The position numbers and the translations under genes are program-made. Of a stretch of DNA of 64,000 nucleotides, positions 1 through 10,900 are shown piece after piece; within the stretch, counting starts at the first letter, position 1; each line of letters starts with the position of its first letter. The stretch spans positions 62,001-126,000 of the forward strand of contig CAVUBL010000017.1 of assembly GCA_963739795.1 (NCBI GenBank), in the 5' to 3' direction. The notes beneath the pieces were generated by a model. It was given only the letters and a program-made list of their open reading frames with translations. It had not been told where the DNA came from and searched no databases. The DNA comes from CAVUBL01 sp963739795. Lineage in GTDB: Bacteria > Acidobacteriota > Thermoanaerobaculia > Multivoradales > DATKCC01.

Positions 1-572
1 TCCTCGGTGAGGCCGGCGAAGCCCTTCTCGCGCACGTCGGTGACCACCTGGCGGGGGGTGTTGATCCCGAACATGGGCACGCCGTGGTCGCGGGCGAAGA
101 CGAAGAGGTCCCGGTAGTAGCTCCAGGGGAAGCCCCAGGCGTCGTACCAGTGGGAGAGCTGGAGGAAGCCCTCCTCGGTGAGCAGGCCCCGGTTCCAATC
201 GTCGAGGAAGCTCTGCTGGGTGTAGGGGTACATCTCCAGGCCCACGAGCACCGGGCGCCCGGAGGCCACCAGCTCCCGGAGCACCTGGAGCTGGACGCGG
301 TGGAAGTCCATGGAGGTGTGGTTCTCGCCGACGAAGAGCACGCGCACGTCGGCGAGGCGGGCCGGAAGCTCGCTCGGGGTGAAGAGCTCGCCGGTTCGGG
401 TGTCGGTGACGGCATCCAGGACCACCGGGGCCACGTGGTCCTTGCGGACCGGGTCGCCGAGGGGCAGGTGGCGCACGTCGGGCTCGGTGGCGGCCGGCGC
501 GGGAGCGGCCGCGGCGAGCGCGAGGCCGAGGGTGGCGAGAACGAGGGCGGTCGCGGTGGATGGGCTCGACAT
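1..572 (-). CDS. ChaN-family (heme-binding/Tiki-like) protein, 3' end missing
   Basis: Reading the reverse strand from the ATG at 572 gives an open frame that runs off the window edge (about 190 residues visible). It starts with a signal peptide (hydrophobic stretch at residues 7-22, Ala-rich cleavage region, no lipobox Cys). The mature part contains the segments LFVGENHTSMDFHRVQ and VLVGLEMYPYTQQ, which match the N-terminal active region of the ChaN/DUF399 fold, where Glu and His residues line a putative heme or metal site. Members are envelope proteins linked to iron/heme handling or metal-dependent proteolysis. The gene is divergent from the FKBP gene, with 82 bases between the two starts. 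No clear Shine-Dalgarno is seen. The family call is from motif recognition. The C-terminal half is outside the window, so function remains tentative. Confidence 0.75.
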   Translation of the reverse strand, partial: MSSPSTATALVLATLGLALAAAAPAPAATEPDVRHLPLGDPVRKDHVAPVVLDAVTDTRTGELFTPSELPARLADVRVLFVGENHTSMDFHRVQLQVLRELVASGRPVLVGLEMYPYTQQSFLDDWNRGLLTEEGFLQLSHWYDAWGFPWSYYRDLFVFARDHGVPMFGINTPRQVVTDVREKGFAGLTE

Positions 573-654
573 GAGGCCGACTTTATCGGCTTCCGGCGAA
601 GGGCTCCTCCAGCGGTTGCCCTGCGCGCTCCGGGTGGGGTAAGTTACGCCCGCC

Positions 655-1500
655 ATGAGTAGACTCCGAGTTGGTTCCGCCCTGCTTTTCGTCCTCGTCG
701 CGCTCGTCACCTTCTCGAGCGCTTCCCCTGCCCAACAGAACCAGGACATCCCTGCGGCCGCGAAGCCGCAAGTGCCTCCGCCCCCGGAGCACCTGACGCC
801 GCCGCCGGACGCCCAGACCACCGCCGACGGGCTCGCCTACAAGGTCCTGAAGCCGGGGACCGGCACCGTGCACCCGGACGACAACGACCTGGTGGTCGTC
901 GACTACACGGGTTGGACGAGCGATGGCACGGTGTTCGCCTCCTCGGTGAGCAGCGGCAAGCCGTCGTTGCTCCCCATCGAGGCCCTGATCGAGGGCTGGA
1001 CCGAGGGCATGCAGCTCATGACCGAGGGCGAGACGGCGCGCTTCTGGATCCCCGGCGACCTCGCCTACAAGGGGATCGACGGCAAGCCTCAGGGCATGCT
1101 CGTCTTCGACGTCACCCTCCGGGAGATCCGTCAGATCCCGCCGGTGCCCGACGACGTCGCGGCGCCGCCGGTCGACGCCCAGCACACCAGCGACGGTCTC
1201 GCGTGGAAGGTTCTCCAGCCGGGCAGCGGCACTCGCCACCCCGGGCCGACCGACACCGTCAAGGTCAACTACATCGGTTGGACGACCGACGGCAAGTGGT
1301 TCGACTCCACCTACTCCCGGGGCCAGACGGCCAGCTTCCCCCTCAACCGCGTCATCCTCGGCTGGAGCGAAGGCCTCCAGAAGATGGTCGTGGGAGAGAA
1401 GGCCCGCTTCTGGATCCCCGAGGAGCTCGCCTACAAGGGCGAGCAGGGCAAGCCCCCGGGGATGCTGGTCTTCGACGTCGAGCTCCTCGGCATCGAGTAA
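655..1500 (+). CDS. Tandem FKBP-type peptidyl-prolyl cis-trans isomerase, exported
   Basis: A 281-residue protein with an N-terminal signal peptide (about residues 1-25) and a Pro-rich spacer, then two FKBP domains (about 60-160 and 175-281). Each carries the recognisable NY/DYTGW, EGW or LGW, FWIP, LAYKG and GMLVFDV segments of the FKBP barrel. Domain 2 keeps the canonical Phe-Asp of the active pocket (WFDST), whereas domain 1 has FASS there, so domain 1 may be catalytically weak and mainly bind substrate. The predicted role is accelerating proline isomerisation in exported proteins, in the periplasm or at the cell surface. It starts at the ATG at 655 and diverges from the ChaN-like gene. 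A strong hairpin follows 49 bases after the stop. Confidence 0.9.
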   Translation: MSRLRVGSALLFVLVALVTFSSASPAQQNQDIPAAAKPQVPPPPEHLTPPPDAQTTADGLAYKVLKPGTGTVHPDDNDLVVVDYTGWTSDGTVFASSVSSGKPSLLPIEALIEGWTEGMQLMTEGETARFWIPGDLAYKGIDGKPQGMLVFDVTLREIRQIPPVPDDVAAPPVDAQHTSDGLAWKVLQPGSGTRHPGPTDTVKVNYIGWTTDGKWFDSTYSRGQTASFPLNRVILGWSEGLQKMVVGEKARFWIPEELAYKGEQGKPPGMLVFDVELLGIE

Positions 1501-1548
1501 CCCGGGGCGCGCGCCGCGCCCACGCTCCACCCCCACGGCAACCGCCGT

Positions 1549-1578
1549 ACGGCCCGTCCGGACCCCCGGACGGGCCGT
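1549..1578 (+). terminator. Hairpin terminator after FKBP gene
   Basis: A perfect 12-bp inverted repeat, ACGGCCCGTCCG at 1549-1560 and CGGACGGGCCGT at 1567-1578, encloses a 6-base loop. It lies 49 bases after the FKBP stop. The following bases are not a clear U-tract, so termination by stem strength or Rho assistance is inferred. Confidence 0.7.
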
Positions 1579-1737
1579 CTGCGTTGAGGGCCCATGGCTG
1601 CCGGGGGACTCCTGTCCCCGATTCTCGTTTTCTCCGCACTACTGTACCTGAGGGTGCGCTCCCTGGCGGGGCTCACCCCGGACCCAGGCCGCATGTGGCC
1701 GCGGGCTCTCGGCTCTGTTGAGTTTTGAGATCGAGTC

Positions 1738-1754
1738 AGAGACGGCGCGTCTCT
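1738..1754 (+). promoter_or_regulatory. Small hairpin in the leader of the megasynthase operon
   Basis: A perfect 7-bp stem, AGAGACG (1738-1744) and CGTCTCT (1748-1754), closes a 3-base loop. It lies in the 430-base non-coding region before the first megasynthase. It could be an attenuator, a leftover terminator or an operator half-site; nothing in the sequence decides. The rest of 1579-1832 shows no convincing open frame. Confidence 0.35.
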
Positions 1755-1832
1755 CCTCCCCTGGACGCTCGACTCCTGACCCCCCGGAGGGGCCAATCCG
1801 GATGCGTTCTCGACGTGTATCCGGCGACCTTG

Positions 1833-1850
1833 TGAACGAACGTTCATTCA
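1833..1850. promoter_or_regulatory. Near-palindromic operator candidate upstream of NRPS/PKS operon
   Basis: TGAACGAACGTTCATTCA reads as two 9-base half-sites with one mismatch, centred between 1841 and 1842. It is the most symmetrical and AT-richer spot in the leader and lies about 80 bases before the start codon. Its GAACGTTC core resembles operators bound by TetR-type dimers, but no such regulator is encoded nearby. The operator role is inferred from symmetry and position only. Confidence 0.45.
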
Positions 1851-1890
1851 GGTCGAAGATCCGGTCCCGCCGGGGAGCAACGAGTTAGAC

Positions 1891-1913
1891 GCCCCGGCGC
1901 CGGACGCCGGGGC
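1891..1913 (+). promoter_or_regulatory. Leader hairpin directly before the ribosome binding site
   Basis: A perfect 9-bp stem, GCCCCGGCG (1891-1899) and CGCCGGGGC (1905-1913), has a 5-base loop. It ends 6 bases before the GGAGG at 1920-1924 that serves the ATG at 1931. This placement could modulate translation of the first megasynthase or protect the mRNA 5' end. Confidence 0.4.
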
Positions 1914-1930
1914 GGGCACGGAGGATCGCG

Positions 1931-4900
1931 ATGGGCGAGACAGGCGACGCTGTCGGCGGGAGTGCACCGACTCGAGGTGCTTCAACTCTGATCGAGCTGC
2001 TCGAACGGCGGGCCGGCGAGGCCCCCGCGGCGGCTGGGTATACCTTCCTCACCGGCACCGAGGCCCCTCCGGAACGACTGACCTGGGCGCGCCTCGAGCT
2101 GCGCGCGCGGGCGATCGCCGTCCGGTTGCGCGAGGTCGCCGAACCGGGCGATCGGGCTCTCCTGCTCTACCCCCCGGGCACCGAGTACATCGCGGCGTTC
2201 TTCGGCTGCCTCTACGCCGGGGTCGTGGCGGTGCCGGTCTACCCGCCCCGACTGGGCCGGCCCATGGGGCGTCTGCTCGCGATCCTGGGCAACGCCGGGG
2301 CCTCGACAGCCCTGACCACCGCCTCCCTGTTGGCGTCCCTGGAAGGGGCCGTGCCGGGAACGGACCGGGTCCGGTGGCTGGCGACCGACGCCCTGGAGGA
2401 CGCCGCGGCCGCCTCCTGGCGCGAGCCGGGAGTCGGGCCGGACGACCTGGCGTTTCTCCAGTACACCTCCGGGTCCACCGCCGAGCCCAAGGGTGTGATG
2501 CTCACCCACGCCAACCTGCTCTCCAACCTGGAGGTGATCCGCCGCGCCTTCGGGGTGACCCCGGAGGACCGGGGGGTGATCTGGCTGCCGCCCTACCACG
2601 ACATGGGGCTCATCGGCGGAATCCTCGAGCCCCTCTACGCCGGCTTTTCGGTGGTCCTGTTCCCGCCCATGGGCTTCCTTCAGAAGCCGCTGCGCTGGCT
2701 CGAGGCGGTGTCGGCGTTCCGGGCCACCGTCTCCGGCGGACCCAACTTTGCCTACGACCTGTGCGTGCGCAAGGTTGGCCCCGAGCATCGCGCCGGCCTC
2801 GACCTGTCCTCGTGGGCGGTGGCGTTCAACGGCGCCGAGCCGGTGCGCGCCGGCACCCTGGATCGGTTCGCCGAAGCGTTCGCGCCGTCGGGCTTTCGGC
2901 GGAGCGCCTTCTATCCCTGCTACGGGCTCGCCGAGGGGACCCTCCTGGTCGCCGGCGGCGCCCGGGGCGCCGGGCCGGCCGTCGGGAGCTTCTCGGCCGC
3001 CGGCCTCGAGAGCCACCGGGCCGTGGCCGCCGCGCCGGAGCTGGCGGAGAAGGCCCGCCGCCTCGTCTCGAGCGGTCGCGGCCCCGAGGGGCTGAGGGTC
3101 GTGGTCGCAGACCCCGAGCAGTGCGCGCCGGTCGAGGCCGGTCGGGTGGGGGAGGTGTGGGTCTCCGGGCCGAGCGTCGCCGCCGGCTACTGGAGGCGGC
3201 CGGAGGAGACGGAGGCCGCCTTCGGAGCCCGCCTGGCCACAGGCGAGGGGCCGTTCCTGCGCACCGGCGACCTGGGCTTCTTGGAGGGGGGCGAGCTCTT
3301 CGTCACCGGCCGGATAAAGGACCTGCTGATCCTGCGCGGGCGCAACGTCTATCCCCAGGATCTGGAGGCCACCGCCGAGCGGGCCCACCCGGCCCTGCGC
3401 GCCGGCGGGGCGGCGGCCTTCGCCGTGGAGTCCGACGGCGAGGAGCGGCTGGTCCTGGTCCAGGAGCTCACCCGCGAGGGCCTCCGGGCCGACGCCGGCG
3501 AGGTGGCCCTGGCGGTCCGCCGGGCCCTGGCCGACGAGCACGAGGTCCAGCTCCAGGCTCTGGCCCTGATCCGGCCCGCGACCCTGCCCAAGACGTCGAG
3601 CGGCAAGGTGCGCCGCGGGGCGACGCGGCAGGCCTTCCTGGGCGACGCCCTGGAGGTCGCGAGCCTCTGGCGGCTCGAGACGGCGGCACAGGACGATGAC
3701 GGCGACGAGGACGCCACGCCCTCCGCGATCCCGGAGCCCGGGGCCGGAGTCTCCCCTGCCGGAGGCGACGAGACCGAGACTGCGGCCGGAATCGAGTCCT
3801 GGCTCGCGGCCCAGGTCGCCCGGCGTGCCGGCATCGAGCGCTGGCGCGTGGACCCGCGCCGGCCGGTGGCCGACTATCCGCTGGACTCCCTGGCGGTCAT
3901 GGAGCTCGCCCACGCCGTCGAGGAGCGTCTGGGCCTTTTCGTCCCCATGGAGCGCTTCTTCAGCGGCCTCACCCTGTCGGCCCTGGCGGGAGAGGTCCTG
4001 GTGGCCCGCGCGGCGGTCGCGGCCCCCGGCGCGTCGCCGTCTCCGCCGCCGCCGGCCCTCGACGGCGCCTACCCGCTGTCGCGCAACCAGCTCTCCCTCT
4101 GGTTCCTCCACGCCCTCGAGCCGGAGAGCCCGGCGTACAACGTGCCGGCGGCGGTGCGCATCCGCGGCCCCCTCGGCACGCGCGCCCTGCGGCGCGCCCT
4201 GGAAGCCCTGGCGGAGCGCCACCCGAGCCTGCGCACCCGCTTCGGCGCGAGCCACGGCGAGCCCCGCCAGGAGGCGCTTGCGGAGGCGCGTCTCGCCTTC
4301 GCCCAGGAGGACGCCCGCGGCTGGAGCGAGGGCCTCCTGGCCGAGCGCTTGCGCGCCGAGGCGCGGCGGCCCTTCGACCTCGAGGCCGATCCGCTCCTCC
4401 GGGTCACCCTCTTCCGGCGCTCCGCCCTCGACCACGTCCTGGTGGTCGCCATGCACCACATCGTCACCGACTTCTGGTCCATGGGTGTGTTGATGGACGA
4501 GCTCGGCGCGCTCTACCGGGCGTTCGTGACCGGCGCCGACGCACCCGAGCTGCCCGCGGCGACCCCGTACGCCGAGTACGTGCGCCGCCAGGAAGACCTC
4601 CTCGCCGGGCCGGAGGGCGAGGCCCTCTGGGCTTACTGGCGCGACCGGCTGGGGGGAGAGCTGCCGGTCCTCGAGCTCCACACCGACCGCCCGCGGCCAC
4701 GGGTGCGCGGCTCCCGGGGCGAGGCGGTCACCACCCGCCTCACGCCCCACCGCAGTGATCAGCTCGAGGCGCTGGGCCGCGGCGCGGGGGCGACGCCGTT
4801 CATGACTCTCCTGGCCCTGTTCCAGGTCCTCCTCCACCGCTACTCGGGTCAGTCGGAGCTCGCCGTGGGCACGGTGACCGCCGGCCGCACCCGGGCCGCC

Positions 4901-7900
4901 TTCGCCCGCACCGTGGGCTACTTCGTCAACCCGCTGGTCCTGCGGGCCGACCTGGGGGCCGAGCCGTCGTTCGCCGAGCTCCTGGGGGAGGCGCGCCGGG
5001 AGGTCCTGGGCGCCTTCGAGCACCAGGAGTACCCCTTCTCCCTCCTGGTGGAGCGCCTCCACCCGGAGCGCGACCCAGGGCGCTCGCCCCTCTTCCAGGC
5101 CATGTTCGTCCTCCAGCGCGCCCAACTCGCCGACGGCCAGGACCTGACGCCGTTCGCCATGAGCAGCGCGGTCGAGTCTGCGGCGCGGGCGGACCTCGGC
5201 GGCCTGCGAATCGAGTCGCAGCCGATGGATCTGGGCATCGCCCAGTTCGACCTGACCCTGTCCATGGGCAAGATCGACGGCGCCTACGCAGCCTCCTTCG
5301 ACTTTCCCGTCGACCTCTTCGACGAGGTCACCGTCCGGCGCCTCGCCGAGCACTTCGCGAACCTCGCCCGGGCGGTGGTGACCGAGCCCGGCCGGCCGGT
5401 CTCGGACCTGCCGCTCATGAGCGCCTCCGAGGAGCGCCAGCTCGTGGTGGGGTGGAACGACACCCGCGCCGACTACCCGCGGGAGTCGACGTTGACCGCC
5501 CTGTTCGAGGCCCAGGTCGACCGCACGCCGGACCACGACGCCCTGGTGGTGGTGGGGGACCGGCTGACCTACCGGGAGCTCGACCGCCGGGCCAACCGGC
5601 TGGCCCGGCACCTGCGCCACCTGGGCGTGGGGCCGGAGAGCGTGGTGGGCGTTCTCCTCGAGCGCTCGGCCGAGCTCATGGTGGCGACCCTGGCCGTCCT
5701 CAAGGCGGGGGGCGCCTATCTGCCCCTCGACCCGGACTACCCGCGGGAGCGGCTGGTCTACTCCCTGGACGACGCCGAGGTGCAATTGCTGGTCACGCGC
5801 GACCGCTACGCCTCCCTCTTCACCCCGGCCCCGGGCCAGGTGATCGTGCGCCTCGACGCCGAGGGACCGGCTATCGACGCCGAGCCCGCAGAGCGCCCGG
5901 CGCCCTTGGCGGGCGACTGGTCCCTGGCCTGCGTCATCTACACCTCGGGTTCGACCGGCGAGCCCAAGGGCGTGCTCCTCGAGCACCGGAGCCTCGTGAA
6001 CCTGGTCTGGTCGTTCCTCGACAGCTACGAGCCGGGACCCGAGGACCGGATTCTTCCCCTGACCTCCCTCGCCCACGCCAGCTTCGTGGGCGAGATCTTC
6101 CCGCTGCTGGCCGCCGGCGGCACCTTGGTGCTCCCGACCCAGGACCAGCTCCTGGACACCGGCGCCCTCCTCGACCTGATCGCCCGCCGCAGTGTCTCCA
6201 TGGTGAGCACCGTGCCGTCCATGATGGCCACCCTGAACGCCATGCGCGACGAGCTGCCCCGCCTGCGCCTGATCCTGGTGGGGGGCGAGGCGCTCTCGGC
6301 GGGCGACGTGGACCGGCTCCTGGGGTCGGTGCGGATCGTCAACGGCTACGGCCTCACCGAGGCCGCGGTCTGCTCCACGGTCCACCCGGTCGAGCCCGAG
6401 GAGCTCGCCTCCGGCGCCAAGCCCCGGATCGGCCGACCGATCCTCAACAGCCAGGTCTACGTCCTCGACTCGGGCCTGCGGCCGGTGCCGGTGGGCTGCC
6501 CCGGGGAGATCTTCGTCGCCGGCGACGGCCTGGCCCGCGGCTACCACGAGCGCGCCGCTCTCACCGCCGAGCGCTTCGTGCCCAACCCCTTCGATCCGGG
6601 CAGGCGCATGTACCGCACCGGCGACCTGGGCTGCTGGAGCGTCGCCGGCTCCGGTCCCGGCTCCGTGTCGGGCGCCCTCGAGTACCTGGGCCGGATCGAC
6701 CAGCAGGTCAAGCTGCGCGGCTTCCGTATCGAGCTGGGCGAGGTGGAGTCGGTCCTGGCCCTCCACCCGGCGGTCCAGGAGGCGGCCGCCGCGGTGCGCA
6801 CCGACGCGGCGGGCGAGGCGCGGCTCGTGGGCTACGTGGTGAGCGGCCCGGGCCGGGAGGCTCCGACCGCGGGCGAGCTCCTGGCCTACCTGCGCGAGCG
6901 TCTGCCCGACTACATGATCCCCGGCGCCTTCGTCTTCCTCGACGCCCTGCCCTTCGGGCCCAGCGGCAAGGTGGACACGGCGGCCCTGCCGGCGCCGGTC
7001 TCCGACCGCCCCGACCTCGGCGCCGCCTACCGGGCGCCCCGCAGCGAGCTCGAGCGGCGGATCGCCGCCGTCTGGAGCGCGGCCCTGGGCCTGGAGAGCG
7101 TGGGCCTGGACGACAACTTCTTCGACCTGGGCGGGCACTCGCTCCTGATGACCAAGGTGCACGCCGAGCTCAAGCGCGACCTGGCCGGCGACCTGCCCGA
7201 CGGGCTGTCGCTGATCGACCTGTTCAAGTACTCCACGGTGGGTGCCCTGGCGGCCCACCTGGCCAACGGCAGGGAGCGGCCGATCGCGGCGGACGAGCGC
7301 GCCGGACTGCGCGGCCCGGCGGCGCGGCCGGCGAGCCGGGACGTGGCCATCGTCGGCCTCGCCGGACGGTTCCCCGGCGCTCCCGACGTCGACGCCTTGT
7401 GGAAGAACGTCGCCGGCGGGGTGGAGGGGATCACCTTCTTCACCGACGAAGAGCTCCTGGCGGCGGGCGCGGAGCGGGCGAAGCTGGCCGATCCCGACTA
7501 CGTCAAGGCCAAGGGGATCCTGGGCGGGGTCGACCTCTTCGACGCCGAGTTCTTCGGCCTCAATCCGCGGGAGGTCGAGCTCATGGACCCGCAGCACCGC
7601 CTCTTCCTCGAGTGCTGCTGGGAGGCCCTCGAGCGCGCCGGCTACGACCCGGAGCGCTTCCCGGGCTCGGTGGGGGTCTACGGCGGCGAGAGCATGAACA
7701 CCTACCTCCTCACCAACCTGCTCTCGCACCTGGAGATGGTGGCCTCGGTCGACACCCTCCAGGCCTCCCTGGGCAACGACAAGGACCCCTTGACCTCCCG
7801 GGTCGCCTACAAGCTCGACCTCACGGGCCCCAGCATCACCATCCAGAGCGCCTCGTCGACCTCGCTGGTGGCGGTCCACGTGGCTTGCCAGGGCCTGCTC

Positions 7901-10900
7901 CAGGGCAACTGCGACATGGCCCTGGCCGGCGGTGTCTCGATCCACCTGCCCGAGGTCTCCGGCTACATGTACCAGGACGGGGGCACCACCTCCCGCGACG
8001 GCCACTGCAGGGCCTTCGACGCCTCGGCCACCGGCTTCGTCTCGGGGCACGGTGCGGCGGTCGTGGTGCTCAAGCGCCTCGAGGACGCCCTGGCCGACGG
8101 CGACCACGTCCACGCGGTGATCAAGGCCGCCGCCTGCAACAACGACGGCTCGGTGAAGGTGAGCTTCATGGCGCCCAGCGTCGAGGGCCAGGTGGACGTC
8201 TACACCCGGGCGTACCGGGAGGCGGGCATCTCGCCCGAGACCCTGGGCTACGTGGAGTGCCACGGCACCGCCACGGCGATCGGCGACCCGATCGAGATCA
8301 CCGCCCTGTCCCAGGCGTTCGGGGCCTACACCGATCGCCAGCGCTTCTGCGCCATCGGCTCGCTCAAGACCAACATCGGCCACCTGGACGCGGCGGCCGG
8401 CGCCTCGGCCCTGGTCAAGGCCACCCTCGCCCTCGAGCACCGCCAGATCCCCCCGTGCCTCCACTTCGAGCGGCCCAACCCCCGGATCGACTTCGACTCG
8501 AGCCCGTTCTTCGTCAACACGGAGCTGCGGCCCTGGGAGGCCAACGGCAGCCCCCGGCGGGCGGCGGTGACCTCCCTGGGCATGGGCGGCACCAACGCCC
8601 ACGTGGTGCTCGAGGAGGCGCCGCCCGTGCCGGAGCCCGCACCCTCCCGGCCCTGGCAGCTCGTCACTCTCTCGGCCAAGACCGAGACCGCCCTCGACGC
8701 CCAGACCGGGCGCCTGGGCGAGTACTTGGTCGAGCGCCTGGCCGAGACACCGGGCGGCGAGGCGCCGCCCCATCTGCCGGACGTCGCCTACACCCTGTCG
8801 ATGGGTCGCAAGCCCTTCGCCCACCGGCGCGTGCTCCTGGCCCGCGACGCCGCCGACGCCGCCCGGGCCCTCGCGGGCCACGACCCGGAGCGCCTCCTCA
8901 CCGGCTTCCACCGGGGCGGCGACCGGCCGGTGGCCTTCCTCTTCCCGGGCCAGGGCGCCCAGTACCCGGACATGGCGCGCGGGCTCTACGAGACCGAGCC
9001 CGGTTTCCGCGAGGACCTGGACCGCTGCTTCGAGATCCTGGACGCCGCCACCGACTGGCACCTCGCCGAGGTGCTCTTCCCGCCGGCCGAGGATCCCGAG
9101 GCCCTGGAGCGCTCCGCCGAGCGCCTGCGCCAGACCGAGGTCACCCAGCCCGCCCTGTTCGCCGTCTCGTGGGCGACGGCGCGCCTCTGGATGCGCTGGG
9201 GGGTCCGCCCGGCGGCGATGCTCGGCCACTCGGTGGGCGAGCTGGTCGCCGCCTGCCTGGCCGGCGTCTTCACCCTGGAGGACGCCCTGGCGGTGGTGGC
9301 GGCGCGCGGCAGCCTGATGCAGCAGATGCCCCCGGGCTCCATGCTGGCGGTGCCCCTGCCGGAGGAGGAGGTGCGGGCGCTTCTCGACGGCGAGCTGTCC
9401 CTGGCGGCCCTCAACCGGCGGGGACTGTCGGTGGTCTCGGGCCCCTCGGAGGCGGTGGACGAGCTGGCCGGCCGGCTCGCCGAGCGCGACCTCTCCTGCC
9501 GGCGGCTCCTGACCTCGCACGCCTTCCACTCCCGGATGATGGAGCCCATGCTTCCGGCGTTCATCGAGGTGATCAAGGGCACGCGCCTCGAGCCGCCCAA
9601 GGTGCCGTACATCTCCAACGTCACCGGCACCTGGATCCGCGCCGAGGAGGCCACCGACCCCGGCTACTGGGCGCGCCAGCTCCGCGGCACGGTCCGCTTC
9701 GCCGACGGCGTGGCCGAGCTCCTGGCCGAGCCCCAGCGGGTGCTCCTGGAGGTGGGGCCGGGCAACACCCTCTCGACCCTGAGCCGCCAGCACCCGGACC
9801 GCACTCCGGCCCAGGCGGTGATCTCCTCTCTGCGCCACCCGAAGCAGGCGGGCGACGACCAGGCAGTTGTCCTGGAGGCCCTGGGGCGCCTCTGGATCGC
9901 CGGCGCGGACGTCGATTGGTCGGGGGTGTGGGCGGGGGAGCGGCGCCGGCGGGTGCCGCTGCCCACCTACCCCTTCGAACGCCGCCGCTACTGGGTGGAG
10001 CCGCGGCCGGACGCCGGTCGCGGCCGCGGGGCGCGCCGGGGCTCGGGCCGGCTCTCGGACCCCGCCGACTGGTTCTCGGTGCCCGCCTGGCGCCGGGCGC
10101 CCTTCGGCGGCGAACGGGCCGAAGAGCACCCCGAGACGGTCGGTAGCCCGGAGGATTGGTTGCTCTTCGCAGAGGAGTCCGGCCCGTCCCGAGCTCTGGC
10201 TGAGCACCTGGCCGAGCGCCTGGAGGGGCTCGGGCACCGGGTGACCACCGTCGCCCCGGGGGAGCGCTTCGAGGACTTGGGCTCAGGTCGATACCGCCTC
10301 GCCCCGGGCGAGCCCGAGGGCTACGAGCGGCTGCTCGACGGCCTCGGCCGCGTGCCGGGCCGGATCGTCCACCTCTGGAATGTCGGCGGCGGCACCGAGA
10401 GCGATCCAGGTGCGGACCGCGAGGCGCGCCTCGACCGGAGCGTCTACTCACTGCTCTTCCTGGCCCGCGCCCTGGGCGCGCGGGAGCTGCCCGAGGGCGC
10501 CGCCCTCACCGTGGTCTCCGACGGCCTCCAGGAGGTGACCGGCTGCGAGGTCCTGGATCCGGTCAAGGCGACCCTCCTCGGGCCGTGCGGGGTGATCTCC
10601 CGCGAGGTTTCGGGCCTCGCCTGCCGGAGTGTCGATCTCGACCCGGCGGAGCTCGCCGGCGCCGGGGACGCGGCCCGCGCCATCCTGGCCGCGGCGATTC
10701 TGCGGGAGGCCCGGGCGGACGCCCCAGTCGCTGCCGCCGCCCCGGTCGCCCTGCGCGGGCGCCATCGCTGGGTCCGTTCCTTTGAGCCCGTGCGCCTGGA
10801 GCCGCGGGACGGCCCGCCGCCGGTGCTCCGCCCCGAGGGGGTCTACCTGGTCACCGGCGGCCTGGGGGGCCTCGGTCTCGAGATCGCCGGCGACCTGGCC

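Noticed and set aside
5452..10146. Alternative plus-strand frame inside protein 1
   Set aside because: Pro/Gly/Arg-rich shadow of the real frame without domains; the NRPS/PKS motifs are all in the frame starting at 1931.
1982..10237. Very long open frame on the minus strand opposite protein 1
   Set aside because: Its translation is low-complexity (Arg/Gly/Val/His-rich) with no motifs. Long antisense frames are expected opposite GC3-biased genes. The same applies to minus-strand frames at 13982-19012, 20431-25425, 25551-29711 and 29919-36137.
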